NCBI GenBank assembly: GCA_009781175.1
Contig: WQYQ01000016.1
Location: 1 to 64,000 of the forward strand
Direction: 5' to 3'
DNA length: 64,000 nucleotides
Source: Betaproteobacteria bacterium
GTDB taxonomy: Bacteria; Pseudomonadota; Gammaproteobacteria; Burkholderiales; Rhodocyclaceae
Position numbers and translations under genes: made by a program. Below are positions 56,638 to 64,000 of this stretch, in pieces. The notes under the pieces were generated by a model, which was not told the origin of the DNA, searched no databases, and was given only the letters and a program-made list of their open reading frames with translations. How positions within the stretch are numbered: position 1 is the first letter of the stretch; the number at the start of each line of letters is the position of its first letter.

Positions 56638-59349
56638 TCATTCGCCCTCCCACATGCGCCCAGCGAAAATGTAACAGCGCGTCGGGCCAAGGCCGGGAAG
56701 GCGCGGCTTCTGTGCGGTCTTGCCGTCCTTGCCCGGTTGCAGCCATCCGGCCTCGATCAGTACCGCCGTTGCCGTCTTGGCGTCGAAGCCTTGGCAAACT
56801 TCCCGCCTGAAGGCTTCCGGCAAAACAAGGAATTCCCGCTCGCCGTTGCCCCCGGTACGGTAGAAACCTGCCCGATTGATGATTCGCTGGTCAGTGGTTG
56901 CCATCACATCTTCAAACCGGCTTGCACCGTGCGCTTCGAAGAAGGCTCGCACCTGTGACAGCATGGCGCGCTCTTCCCGGTTGCCAGCGCCGCCGAATGC
57001 TTCCAGCCAAGCATCAAGGCATTTCCGCGCCGCGTTGATCGCTTCGCCTTTCGGCCAGCCGGTCTGGCCGTAATGGGTCGCTAGTTCCCCGGCTACGGCC
57101 ACCAAGGCAAATCGCCGAGCCACCCGCAGCACCTGCCCAGCGGCATCGGTGGGGGCGGCTTCTTCCACGAATTGCCGGGAGCCATCCGCGATGAAGTCCG
57201 CCAGCTTGGGCCGATCCGCCACGATGCGCCGAAGCCATTCAACACCCGCCGCCCCGTGATAGCGGGTGGCAGCGTCTTTCACCGCCAGGGACAGCGCCGC
57301 CGGGCTAGGTTGATCGTGCAACGTTTCGAAAATGCCCATGCCCGCCCCTGCATCGGCTTCAATGTCGGCAAGGCGGACCTCCTGCCCGGCGTTCGCTTTC
57401 CGGCCTGCCCTCGCCATCAAAGCGGTAAGTGATTCTTCACCGGCGGACAGAAACAGCAACCGCCAGCGGGCTGATTGCCGGGCCGGGCCGGTACGTGACG
57501 CACGGGCCTTGCCTTGCCCATTCGCCAGCAAATAGGCAGATTCCCCGGCTTCCTTGGGGTCTATTTGGCTCAACTCGTCCAGAATCAGCAAGCCGTCGTT
57601 ATGAAGCGCCGCCAGCCCTTCAAGCCCGTTTGCCGTTGCGCGCCATAGTCTCGGGTAGGCGGAAGGATTTCCCCAAACGGAAGCCGCCGCTTTCAGGGCC
57701 GTGGTCTTGCCGGACGATGAACCGCCGCGCAGGTGAAAGCCTCCTGAATCCTCGCCCGCCACATCGGCCAGCGGACCGGCAAAGGCTACAGACAAGGCAA
57801 ACACCAAGCGGGAATTTCCCGCCGCCAACGCGGCCACGGAATCGCGCCATTTTTCCGCCGTCCCAGCTACCGCAAAGGCCGGTTCGACGGCGTGCGCGTT
57901 CTGGAATACGATGATTTCATCATCCTGCCCGATGGATTCCGCTGGGGTTACATACACCGCGCCATGCCAGCCCAGGCGCTCAACACAGCGCGCCCGGGCT
58001 TCTACCGGCCAGACTTGCAGGAAAGTCGTTAGCAGATCACGCGCCGCCTTACCGGGAGCAATCGACAAGCCCAGCCGGGCCAGTTCCCGCCGCACGTCTG
58101 AGCCATCGCCCTGCAACAGTTCAAGAGGCATCGCCCATTGGTGCCGCACGTGGTCATCATCGCGCCACTCCAACAGCCGCCCCCATTCACCGCTCTTGGC
58201 GTCACGGGTCTTTGCCACCACGGACAGCGGGGAACAAATCCAACGCGGCGGTTGCTCGTTTCCGTCTTTGTCGGTGCCGATGAAGAACACGCCATGCGGG
58301 GTAATCTCAAAGCGCCCGCCGCCGTAGTTGCAGGCTACAGAATCGCCCCCAGGCTTGGTTTCTTCGCCGGGTTGATGCTCTGCCACGCCGGGGGCTGATT
58401 CGTTACTTGGCGGCGCTTTCTGGGTGACCGTTGCCCCATTCAACGCGGCATCAATACAGCGCTTCACGGCTTCCAGCCCTTGCGCTTGGTGCAGGTCGTT
58501 GAAGTCGGTCGCGCCCTCGGGGCGATCCGCGCCGAAGTCGGGAACAGCCACAGCGCCGCCGATCAGGCGTGCGGCTTCACGGGCCTTGGTCAGGCCGGGG
58601 TTGCCTTCGGTGCGGTAGTCGTCGTCTGCGCAGATCACGATAGGCAGATCGGGAAACTTCTCCCGCAAGGCGCGTGCAACAGCTTCCAGATTCCCCGCAT
58701 TGAAGGCCACGGCTACCGGCAAGTCCGTTGCCTCATGAATGCTTGCGCCGGTTGCGAAGCCCTCGCAAATGCAGAGCGCCGCCGCATCGGCCAGCTTGCC
58801 CAATGCGCAGTAGCAGCCCGCCACGCGCCCGCCCGTCAGGAACTTCTTGGTTCCGTCCGCGGCGATAAATTGCAGGGAATGCAGCGTGCCGCCCGCATCC
58901 CGCATCGGGATTACCAGGGCGTCACCGTGAAGCCGTGCGATGTGCGCGCCGATACCCTTGCGGGTCAGATAAGCATGGCCGGTGCAGGGATAGGCTTCCG
59001 CCCACAGCAGGCCAGCGCGTTCCCGTGCCTCGGCATGGCGCTTGTCCTCATCCGCCTTGCGTGCGCGCTGCATGTCGGCCACTTGGCGACGGTACGCGGC
59101 CCGCTCTGCCGGTGAAAGCGTTCGGCTTGTATCCGTGCGCCACGTCTGCGAAAAGCCGGTGCGCCAGCAGCCGAACGCGCCGGCCGGGATGTTTCCGGCA
59201 TGGAAGACGTACCAGCCGGAATCATCGCCTCGCTTGCCGTTACTGGAGAAACGATGAAGCTTGCCATCGTCCTCAATTGCCTCGGGCGAAGTCAGGCCAG
59301 CCGCCTCAATGGCATCGCGGAACATGTCCGCAGAATGCGCGGGGGTCAT
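56638..59349 (-). CDS. TOPRIM/DUF927 primase-helicase
   Basis: This roughly 903-residue replication protein is organised like satellite-phage primase-helicases. A zinc-free N-terminal part (residues 1-110) is followed by a TOPRIM domain (residues ~130-300, with CEGFATGAS and VICADDDYR) and a DUF927 helicase domain with Walker A GGSSSGKTTALK near residue 540 and ILDELSQID as Walker B. It should prime and unwind the excised element. The ATG at 59349 is preferred over 59376. The stop overlaps the following ORF, and AlpA lies 13 bp upstream. Confidence 0.9.
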   Translation of the reverse strand: MTPAHSADMFRDAIEAAGLTSPEAIEDDGKLHRFSSNGKRGDDSGWYVFHAGNIPAGAFGCWRTGFSQTWRTDTSRTLSPAERAAYRRQVADMQRARKADEDKRHAEARERAGLLWAEAYPCTGHAYLTRKGIGAHIARLHGDALVIPMRDAGGTLHSLQFIAADGTKKFLTGGRVAGCYCALGKLADAAALCICEGFATGASIHEATDLPVAVAFNAGNLEAVARALREKFPDLPIVICADDDYRTEGNPGLTKAREAARLIGGAVAVPDFGADRPEGATDFNDLHQAQGLEAVKRCIDAALNGATVTQKAPPSNESAPGVAEHQPGEETKPGGDSVACNYGGGRFEITPHGVFFIGTDKDGNEQPPRWICSPLSVVAKTRDAKSGEWGRLLEWRDDDHVRHQWAMPLELLQGDGSDVRRELARLGLSIAPGKAARDLLTTFLQVWPVEARARCVERLGWHGAVYVTPAESIGQDDEIIVFQNAHAVEPAFAVAGTAEKWRDSVAALAAGNSRLVFALSVAFAGPLADVAGEDSGGFHLRGGSSSGKTTALKAAASVWGNPSAYPRLWRATANGLEGLAALHNDGLLILDELSQIDPKEAGESAYLLANGQGKARASRTGPARQSARWRLLFLSAGEESLTALMARAGRKANAGQEVRLADIEADAGAGMGIFETLHDQPSPAALSLAVKDAATRYHGAAGVEWLRRIVADRPKLADFIADGSRQFVEEAAPTDAAGQVLRVARRFALVAVAGELATHYGQTGWPKGEAINAARKCLDAWLEAFGGAGNREERAMLSQVRAFFEAHGASRFEDVMATTDQRIINRAGFYRTGGNGEREFLVLPEAFRREVCQGFDAKTATAVLIEAGWLQPGKDGKTAQKPRLPGLGPTRCYIFAGRMWEGE

Positions 59350-59362
59350 GTCGACCACCCGC

Positions 59363-59569
59363 TCAGATCGATGCAATCAGCTTGCGAATATCTTCAACAC
59401 GCCAAGCGGTAGTCGACGGGCCAAGCTTCACGGGCTTGGGAAAGCGGCCATCTTTTACGCCATCCCACCATGTGGCAGCGGATACCGGGATGATTGGCGG
59501 TATGCCTTTTTTTGGGTCGCCGATGATTTGCTTGACGCGCAGAAAGCCAGTTACAGGAAGAGTTTGCAT
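59363..59569 (-). CDS. AlpA-family regulator / excisionase
   Basis: The 68-residue winged-helix protein has GFLRVKQIIGDP and PVSAATWWDGVKDGRFPKPVKLGP, the AlpA/MerR-type pattern. AlpA proteins activate integrase expression or act as excisionases of P4-like elements. It stands immediately before the primase gene on the same strand. Confidence 0.88.
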   Translation of the reverse strand: MQTLPVTGFLRVKQIIGDPKKGIPPIIPVSAATWWDGVKDGRFPKPVKLGPSTTAWRVEDIRKLIASI

Positions 59570-59693
59570 ATCCGTCTCCGATCAAATGCGGCCCGATGTG
59601 GCCGTGTCGGATACGAAATATATGCATCAAAAAGCAGTGTGTGAATACACCCTACCGGTATCTGCTGTCACCTACCGGTAGGTGACAGAGAAA

Positions 59694-60242
59694 CTATCCT
59701 TTTTTGTGGTCTTGCAGGCCGGTGGTTGCGTCCGGCGTATTCCTCAGCGCATGCCTTGCGGAACCGATTGACTTAAAGCCCGCGTCTTTCCATTCTTGCT
59801 CTGCGCAATCGTCGCGGGAGTCGTATTCGCCAGACGCCCATAGCTTTTGTATTTTCTCGATTCTTGGCTGTTGTTCTTTTTTTTCATTCGCATGCTTTGC
59901 ATTTCCTCCTGCTCTTGCTGTGCTGCTCTTGTTTTCTTCAATTGCAGATGAATTCGACAGGAGAAACGCTTGATTTATGACTTCAATTCTTTGGGCGGAA
60001 TCTTGCTCACGTTGTTTTTTGTATTGCTCAATCTCTTTCCCTTTCAATTCGCCATTTAGCCCGTTCCTTTCTATTATTTCCGCCATGAAATCCGATATTG
60101 CAATCAATTCCTCATGCTCTTTTTGAAGAAATAAGCATGCGTTTTTGCATTCGTGCGCAATAACAAACCAATTCCAAGCAAGCTTCAAAAGCTCATCGCG
60201 TTTATTCTTGGAAAGCTCTTCCTTAAATTCGTCGAATGTCAT
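59694..60242 (-). CDS. Unrecognised helical protein, low GC
   Basis: The 182-residue protein is Lys/Glu-rich and mostly helical, beginning MTFDEFKEELSKNKRDELLK. It has a possible coiled coil at about residues 70-95. The C-terminal third (WKDAGFKSIGSARHALRNTP) may bind DNA. GC content is well below that of its neighbours and of the chromosome, a sign of separate acquisition as element cargo. A start at 60335 would add 31 residues. No family was recognised. Confidence 0.55.
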   Translation of the reverse strand: MTFDEFKEELSKNKRDELLKLAWNWFVIAHECKNACLFLQKEHEELIAISDFMAEIIERNGLNGELKGKEIEQYKKQREQDSAQRIEVINQAFLLSNSSAIEENKSSTARAGGNAKHANEKKEQQPRIEKIQKLWASGEYDSRDDCAEQEWKDAGFKSIGSARHALRNTPDATTGLQDHKKG

Positions 60243-60361
60243 CCCGCGCCCCTTTCGCGCTCGCCCTTGAATAAGGAGCCGCGCCAGCCGGGTAAGGGTG
60301 TCCCGGTTTTCGCCCCGTCGGGCTAGGCGCGGCAAAACTCAGATCATGCCGTTATGAACCG

Positions 60362-60796
60362 TTATGAACCGCTATGAACTGAGCATCCGGCTTTTGCCGC
60401 CGCCCGCGCGCAGAACAGGTCGGGATTGCGGAGCCTGTATTCCGCCGCATCGGCCACCGTCACCAGCGCGCTGGCGTGACGCATCGATTCCGCCAAAAAA
60501 AACAGCAATATCGCTACATCCCTGGGTTGTTGAAAGCTTCCAACCGGCGCGTGTCCGGCGCCAGGCGTGTCGAAAATGACAAGGCATCCGATGCCTTCGA
60601 TCACTTCTTCAAGATTCTGCATGTTCTGTATGGCGTATTCGGACGCGCCAGCAAACCATTCAAGCTCTGAAGGCGTCAGCCGATCGGCGGTACGTTCCCA
60701 AAGCGCTTGCACAACGTTTGCGATGTTTGCCATGCCGCTGATTGCGGGCTGTGTGGGGGTGGATTGCGCGGACGTGCGCAGAGTGGTTTCAGTCAT
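60362..60796 (-). CDS. Unrecognised element protein
   Basis: The 144-residue protein begins MTETTLRTSAQSTPT, with LTPSELEWFAGASEYAIQNM in the middle and two or three short hydrophobic helices. Its ATG overlaps the stop of the Ash-like ORF by 4 bp (ATGA), suggesting coupled translation. Many P4-like elements have such a protein after ash. Function unknown. Confidence 0.6.
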   Translation of the reverse strand: MTETTLRTSAQSTPTQPAISGMANIANVVQALWERTADRLTPSELEWFAGASEYAIQNMQNLEEVIEGIGCLVIFDTPGAGHAPVGSFQQPRDVAILLFFLAESMRHASALVTVADAAEYRLRNPDLFCARAAAKAGCSVHSGS

Positions 60797-60993
60797 GGCT
60801 TGACTCCTGGTAACGGTTTTGAACCGCCGTCCCGACGCCAATCGGGGTGGGCGGACACATGCGGGTTGGCGTACCGGAACCAGGGCCGGCGCAGCCGAAG
60901 CTGCCCCGCACGGCCCGCCCATAAAGGAGCCATGCTGCGGACGCAAAAAAACCGCACAGCGGCGGTTGTCCGCCTGGTAATCCGGGACGCCAA
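60793..60993 (-). CDS. Ash/Icd-like short protein
   Basis: This ORF of about 66 codons contains RFFCVRSMAPLWAGRAGQ and ends with a lysine/proline tail, the pattern of Ash/Icd-like ORFs (Phage_ASH), some of which inhibit host cell division. The start is uncertain (a TTG is used here). Coupling to the next gene by an ATGA overlap supports translation. The upstream part of 60994-61062 has no other recognised feature. Confidence 0.5.
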   Translation of the reverse strand: MASRITRRTTAAVRFFCVRSMAPLWAGRAGQLRLRRPWFRYANPHVSAHPDWRRDGGSKPLPGVKP

Positions 60994-61062
60994 TCCTGAC
61001 CGCCGTTGTCGCGGCAGTGAGCGCAGTATTGCTCAGAATCACGGTAGGCGCAATGGCATAAC

Positions 61063-61090
61063 TTGACTTTTATATATACGTATATACAAT
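61063..61090 (+). promoter_or_regulatory. brnTA promoter with palindromic operator
   Basis: A -35 TTGACT (61063-61068) and a -10 TACAAT (61085-61090) are 16 bp apart, and the spacer holds the 14-bp perfect palindrome TATATACGTATATA (61073-61086). This is the expected position for autorepression by BrnA. The brnT GTG start follows 7 bp after the -10, so the transcript is nearly leaderless. Confidence 0.7.
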
Positions 61091-61096
61091 ACCCCC

Positions 61097-61393
61097 GTGA
61101 TCTACGAATGGGACGAAACCAAGCGCGCGGCCAATCTGGAAAAACACGGATTGGATTTCGTCGACGCCTGTCTGGTGCTTGAAAGCGAGTACGCCTTGAT
61201 CGTGGATAGCCCACGTCGGGGCGAAGTGCGCCAGCAAGCGTTCGCCTACGTGTTCGAGGTGCTGGCCGTGTTGTCGGTGGCGTTCGTGCCGGGCGAAGAG
61301 CGCTGCCGCATCGTGAGTTTTCGCCCGGCCAAGCGAGAAGAACGGAGGATTTACCATGACTGGCTCGAAAATCACGACCATGACCGCAGATGA
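61097..61393 (+). CDS. brnT: BrnT-family toxin
   Basis: This 98-residue RelE-fold ribonuclease toxin has the BrnT pattern: MIYEWDETKRAANLEKHGLD at the start and a late FRPAKREERRIYHD. It inhibits translation by cutting RNA and is neutralised by BrnA. GTG start. The gene is on the opposite strand to the replication genes and overlaps brnA by 38 bp. Confidence 0.9.
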   Translation: MIYEWDETKRAANLEKHGLDFVDACLVLESEYALIVDSPRRGEVRQQAFAYVFEVLAVLSVAFVPGEERCRIVSFRPAKREERRIYHDWLENHDHDRR

Positions 61394-61655
61394 AATGCGC
61401 GCGGCGGTTGAGCGCGGCGAAAGCCGTACCGACTGGCAGCGCGTGCGCCGCACGCTGGCGGACGATCCGACGGCGATTGAAGACAACCGCAAGATTGGCG
61501 CGCTGATTGCCAAGCGCGGGCGTCCCGTGCAAGGCGAGGCGAAAATGGCGATTTCCCTTCGGCTGCCGGTTTCAGTATTGGAAGCCTGGAAAGCGACCGG
61601 ACCGGGCTGGCAAACGCGCATGGTGGAGGATTTGTCCCGTCACGCACCACGGTGA
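61356..61655 (+). CDS. brnA: BrnA-family antitoxin
   Basis: The 99-residue antitoxin has MTADEMRAAVERGESRTDW near the start and a C-terminal ribbon-helix-helix domain (KMAISLRLPVSVLEAWKATG). It neutralises BrnT and represses its own promoter, for which a palindrome is visible upstream. The pair would stabilise the element. Confidence 0.9.
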   Translation: MTGSKITTMTADEMRAAVERGESRTDWQRVRRTLADDPTAIEDNRKIGALIAKRGRPVQGEAKMAISLRLPVSVLEAWKATGPGWQTRMVEDLSRHAPR

Positions 61656-61669
61656 AAGCGCGGTACACC

Positions 61670-62038
61670 ATGAACGAGAACGCTATTACGCAAACTGCTG
61701 ATCTTGACGATCTCGACGAAGCGCCACCGCTGAGGGCTGAAAATTTCGCTCACGCTGTGCATCGGTTCGGCCTCGTGCCACATCGAAAGAGGTCAAATGC
61801 TATGCGTGAAGAGTACGATTTTTCCCAGGCCAAACCCGCCGCCGATGTGCCGCATCCGGCGAAGCTGCAAGCCACGGCGGCGGTTGTAGCGTGTAACGGA
61901 TTCAAAGGTAACGTAGCTTATGCCAATGACGTATCCGCCACGCACAAACCCGCACCAGCACTGAATTGTAGCGGCGTAGCGGATAAAAGGGGGGTGTCTA
62001 GGGAGAGTGAAGAAGTAGAGGAGATTTCCTCAAATTGA
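61670..62038 (+). pseudogene. Degenerate antitoxin-like ORF
   Basis: The 122-codon frame starts MNENAITQTADLDDLDEAP, an acidic N-terminus of antitoxin type, and contains MREEYDFSQAKPAADVPHPA, which resembles the beginning of another antitoxin family (MREEYDFS). After that the sequence loses all domain character and runs into the 3' end of the integrase gene. I read it as fused remnants of one or two antitoxins without an adjacent toxin. A GTG start at 61652 is also possible. Confidence 0.45.
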
Positions 62039-63265
62039 GGGAGCCCCCGCCGTGCGCAGCGGTATTACGTCCGCGCCTTGCTTCAATTGCTCCAGGTAAT
62101 CGGCCCATACCTGCATCATTTCCCGGCGTTCCTTGAGGAACTTCGTCCGGTTGTATGCCTCCCCCAGGGCGTCCGGGACTTTGTGCGCCAATTGATGCTC
62201 GATTACTTCCGGCTTGAAGTGCAGTTCTTCATGCAGGATCGTCCGCGCCATCGCCCGGAAGCCGTGGCCGGTAATTTCTGTCTTGGTGTTGTAACCCATG
62301 CGCCGAAGTGCGGCATTCACCGCAGCGTCTGACATGGGCTTTTGCGGGTCACGTCCCGAAAACACATAACGCCGGTTTCCCGTCAGCGCGTGCAGTTCGC
62401 GCAGGATCGCCACCGCTTGTGAGGCGAGGGGGACAAGGTGTTCTGTTTTCGTCTTAGTGACCAGATACCGCCATTCGGCCTTGTCCAGATCGAAGCCGGA
62501 CCATTCGGCCTTGCGTAGCTCGCCGGGCCGAACAAAGAACATAGGGGCGAGCAGCAGCGCGCAACGCACTACGAACGTACCCCGGAAGCCGTCAATAGCG
62601 CGCAGGAGTTCCGCCGCTTCCTTGGGCGTTGTGACTGCGGGCATATGCTCAGTTCTCGCAGGCGGAATAGCGCCGCGCAGATCGGGGCAAGGGTCGCGTT
62701 CGGCGCGGCCTGTCGCTACCGCGTAACGGAAAGCCCGGCTGATTTCGCTACGTACCTTGTGCGCCGTGTAACGCGCGCCGCGCTCATCGATCCGCCGCAG
62801 AACGGTTAGCACATCGACCGCGCTGATTTCGGCAATGGGCTTTGCCCCCAGCCAGGGGAACACATCGTTTTCCATCCGAGCCAGTGTCTTGATGTACTGC
62901 GCAGGTTCCACGGTGTCGCGCCGGGATTCGAGCCATTCCAAAGCCACAGCCTCAAAGCTGTTGGCGCTGGCGATCTTGATAGCGGCCTTTTGCGCTTGCT
63001 TGGCCGCGCCGGGGTCTTTGCCGCCGGACAACATGTCTTTGGCTTCTTTGCGCCGTGCTCGGGCTTCCTTGAGGCTTACGTCGGGGTATGCCCCAAAGGA
63101 AAGCCGCTTTTCCTTGCCCCCAAAGCGGTATTTCATCCGCCACAGCTTTCCGCCTGCCGGGGATACCTCAATGTACAGCCCGCCACCGTCAAAGAACCTT
63201 ACGGGTTTGTCTTGGGGCTTGGCGTTCCTGATTGTCACGTCGGACAGTTTGTCGGCCTGTTTCAT
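62030..63265 (-). CDS. int: P4-type tyrosine recombinase integrase (DUF4102)
   Basis: The 411-residue integrase has the N-terminal DUF4102 arm-binding domain (residues ~7-95, KPVRFFDGGGLYIEVSPAG), a core-binding SAM-like domain and the catalytic domain with Arg in RPGELRKAEW, HGFRAMART, HQLAHKV and the nucleophile Tyr in EAYNRTKFL. It drives integration at the tRNA-Leu gene 170 bp away. Confidence 0.96.
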   Translation of the reverse strand: MKQADKLSDVTIRNAKPQDKPVRFFDGGGLYIEVSPAGGKLWRMKYRFGGKEKRLSFGAYPDVSLKEARARRKEAKDMLSGGKDPGAAKQAQKAAIKIASANSFEAVALEWLESRRDTVEPAQYIKTLARMENDVFPWLGAKPIAEISAVDVLTVLRRIDERGARYTAHKVRSEISRAFRYAVATGRAERDPCPDLRGAIPPARTEHMPAVTTPKEAAELLRAIDGFRGTFVVRCALLLAPMFFVRPGELRKAEWSGFDLDKAEWRYLVTKTKTEHLVPLASQAVAILRELHALTGNRRYVFSGRDPQKPMSDAAVNAALRRMGYNTKTEITGHGFRAMARTILHEELHFKPEVIEHQLAHKVPDALGEAYNRTKFLKERREMMQVWADYLEQLKQGADVIPLRTAGAPSI

Positions 63266-63279
63266 GGGGCATCCTTAAA

Positions 63280-63323
63280 ATGCCCCCGAGCATTTGGAGC
63301 ATGCCCCCGAGTATGCCCCCAAT
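63280..63323. repeat. Right arm-type repeats beside int
   Basis: Three copies, ATGCCCCCGAG (63280 and 63301) and ATGCCCCCAAT (63313), sit between the integrase start and the right att repeat. They share the ATGCCCCC core with the left arm. Confidence 0.65.
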
Positions 63324-63345
63324 TGAGGGTAGATGCCAGTGAATC

Positions 63346-63454
63346 AAGCCGGACGGCGCTGGACAAGAAAAAAGCCAGAATCCTTGATAACGCTGGGAGT
63401 TCTGGCTTTCTTTGGACTTGCTTGGACTGCTATCTGGTGCTCGGGACGGGACTC
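63346..63454. repeat. attR: right att repeat at the tRNA-Leu 3' end
   Basis: The matching copy of attL covers the last 20 bases of the tRNA and about 90 bp downstream of it, including the tRNA's own terminator-like hairpin (CCAGAATCC...GGGAGTTCTGG with TTTCTTT). The identical core is 63382-63440. Confidence 0.85.
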
Positions 63455-63520
63455 GAACCCGTACGGCCAAAGGCCAGTGGATTTTAAGTCCACAATGTCT
63501 ACCGATTTCATCACCCGAGC
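63435..63520 (-). tRNA. tRNA-Leu (anticodon TAA)
   Basis: The reverse strand folds as an 86-nt class II tRNA. The acceptor GCTCGGG pairs with CCCGAGC, followed by encoded A and CCA. The anticodon stem-loop is TGGACTTAAAATCCA with TAA, there is a long variable arm (TGGCCTTTGGCCGT) and the T-loop reads GGTTCGAGTCC. The integrative element uses its 3' end as attachment site and restores it. Confidence 0.95.
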
Positions 63521-63591
63521 CGGCAGAGGCGAGATTGTAACCCGACTCAAGGCTCTCTTACGGCCTTGAATAAAATGTCCCGCCAGATTGA

Positions 63592-63622
63592 AAAAGAAGA
63601 GCGTCTACGACGCTCTTCTTTT
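63592..63622. terminator. Bidirectional terminator between tRNA-Leu and icd
   Basis: AAAAGAAGAGCGTC and GACGCTCTTCTTTT form a perfect 14-bp stem with a TAC loop and A/T flanks, so it can stop transcription in either direction. It lies 20 bp downstream of the icd stop. Confidence 0.85.
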
Positions 63623-63641
63623 CCTGGAACACAGCACCAGC

Positions 63642-64000
63642 TCACATCTTGCTGATCATTGCGTCGCCAAATGCGGAGCAGGAAACTTCCTTGGCACCTT
63701 CCATCAGGCGGGCAAAGTCGTAGGTTACGGTCTTGGCGTTAATCGCACCTTCCATGCCCTTGATCACGAGGTCAGCAGCTTCTTTCCAGCCAAGGTGGCG
63801 CAGCATCATTTCTGCCGACAGGATCAACGAACCCGGATTCACCTTGTCCTGGCCGGCGTACTTTGGCGCGGTGCCATGGGTGGCTTCGAAACAGGCGTAC
63901 TGGTCGGAGATGTTCGCGCCCGGGGCGATACCAATACCGCCAACCTGAGCCGCCAGCGCGTCGGAGATGTAGTCACCGTTCAGGTTCAGCGTCGCGATGA
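63642..64000 (-). CDS. icd: Isocitrate dehydrogenase (NADP), C-terminal part
   Basis: The frame is open to the window edge and covers about the last 118 residues: [34 protein letters not shown] and [18 protein letters not shown]. These match the C-terminal half of the NADP-dependent Icd of the TCA cycle. The N-terminal part is outside the window. Confidence 0.93.
   Translation of the reverse strand, partial: IATLNLNGDYISDALAAQVGGIGIAPGANISDQYACFEATHGTAPKYAGQDKVNPGSLILSAEMMLRHLGWKEAADLVIKGMEGAINAKTVTYDFARLMEGAKEVSCSAFGDAMISKM

Noticed and set aside
63280..63323. Possible CRISPR-like array near int
   Set aside because: The repeats are only 11 bp with irregular short gaps and lie at both ends of the element. 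They fit integrase arm sites. No other CRISPR-like pattern was seen in the window.

Overview
The window looks like a GC-rich betaproteobacterial chromosome with the equipment of a chemolithoautotroph that uses extracellular electron transfer, most likely Fe(II) oxidation. The evidence is an MtoAB/PioAB/MtrAB-type outer-membrane conduit (a periplasmic cytochrome with ten CxxCH motifs plus a 948-residue porin) with three small dihaem cytochromes at 36.1-41.8 kb, and, about 3 kb away, a complete red-type (form IC/ID) RuBisCO operon, cbbR | cbbL-S-X-F-P-T-A, at 44.6-53.7 kb. Housekeeping neighbours such as DUF2863, an RpfE-like protein, LolCD, ComEC, QueG, TsaE and AmiC fit a betaproteobacterium. 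I cannot name the genus from sequence alone.

Layout: 0-0.4 kb holds transposase debris. 0.4-5.5 kb has LapA-like, patatin, GntP permease, an unrecognised Ala-rich protein and a LysR regulator divergent from a YeiH-type transporter. 6.9-14.8 kb has a Tat-exported metallophosphoesterase with a broken cupredoxin gene, prfC, small unknowns, otsB, a CBS/macro-domain pair, an M14 carboxypeptidase and yaaA. 15.1-22.3 kb has bioA, then a reverse-strand cassette (AraC regulator, AhpD-like, ABC importer, acyl-CoA-dehydrogenase-like flavoprotein), then a fragment that reads like the 3' end of bioD, as if the cassette had split a bioA-bioD locus. 22.4-36 kb is DUF2863, msrB, comEC, lolDC, an RpfE-like protein, a LamB-type porin, murI, DUF1697, queG, tsaE and amiC. 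36.1-44.4 kb is the electron-conduit cluster with a divergent QseBC-like two-component system. 44.6-53.7 kb is the Calvin-Benson operon, followed by an OlsB-like acyltransferase and a DUF1269 protein.

From 55.56 to 63.45 kb lies a compact P4-satellite-like integrative element at the 3' end of a tRNA-Leu(TAA) gene. It has about 100-bp flanking att duplications, ATGCCCCC arm-type repeats at both ends, a P4-type integrase, an AlpA-like regulator, a TOPRIM/DUF927 primase-helicase, an Ash/Icd-like ORF, a BrnTA toxin-antitoxin pair and a cluster of nine GTGGGAC iterons that is a good origin candidate. Beyond the tRNA the window ends in icd.

Two dispersed short repeat families run through the chromosome. 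One is a MITE-like element with TGAGARCCTGTT ends, whose ends supply the stop codons of cbbR and the DUF2863 gene. The other is a GCC/hairpin repeat, one copy of which lies in frame inside the sensor domain of the histidine kinase beside the mto cluster.
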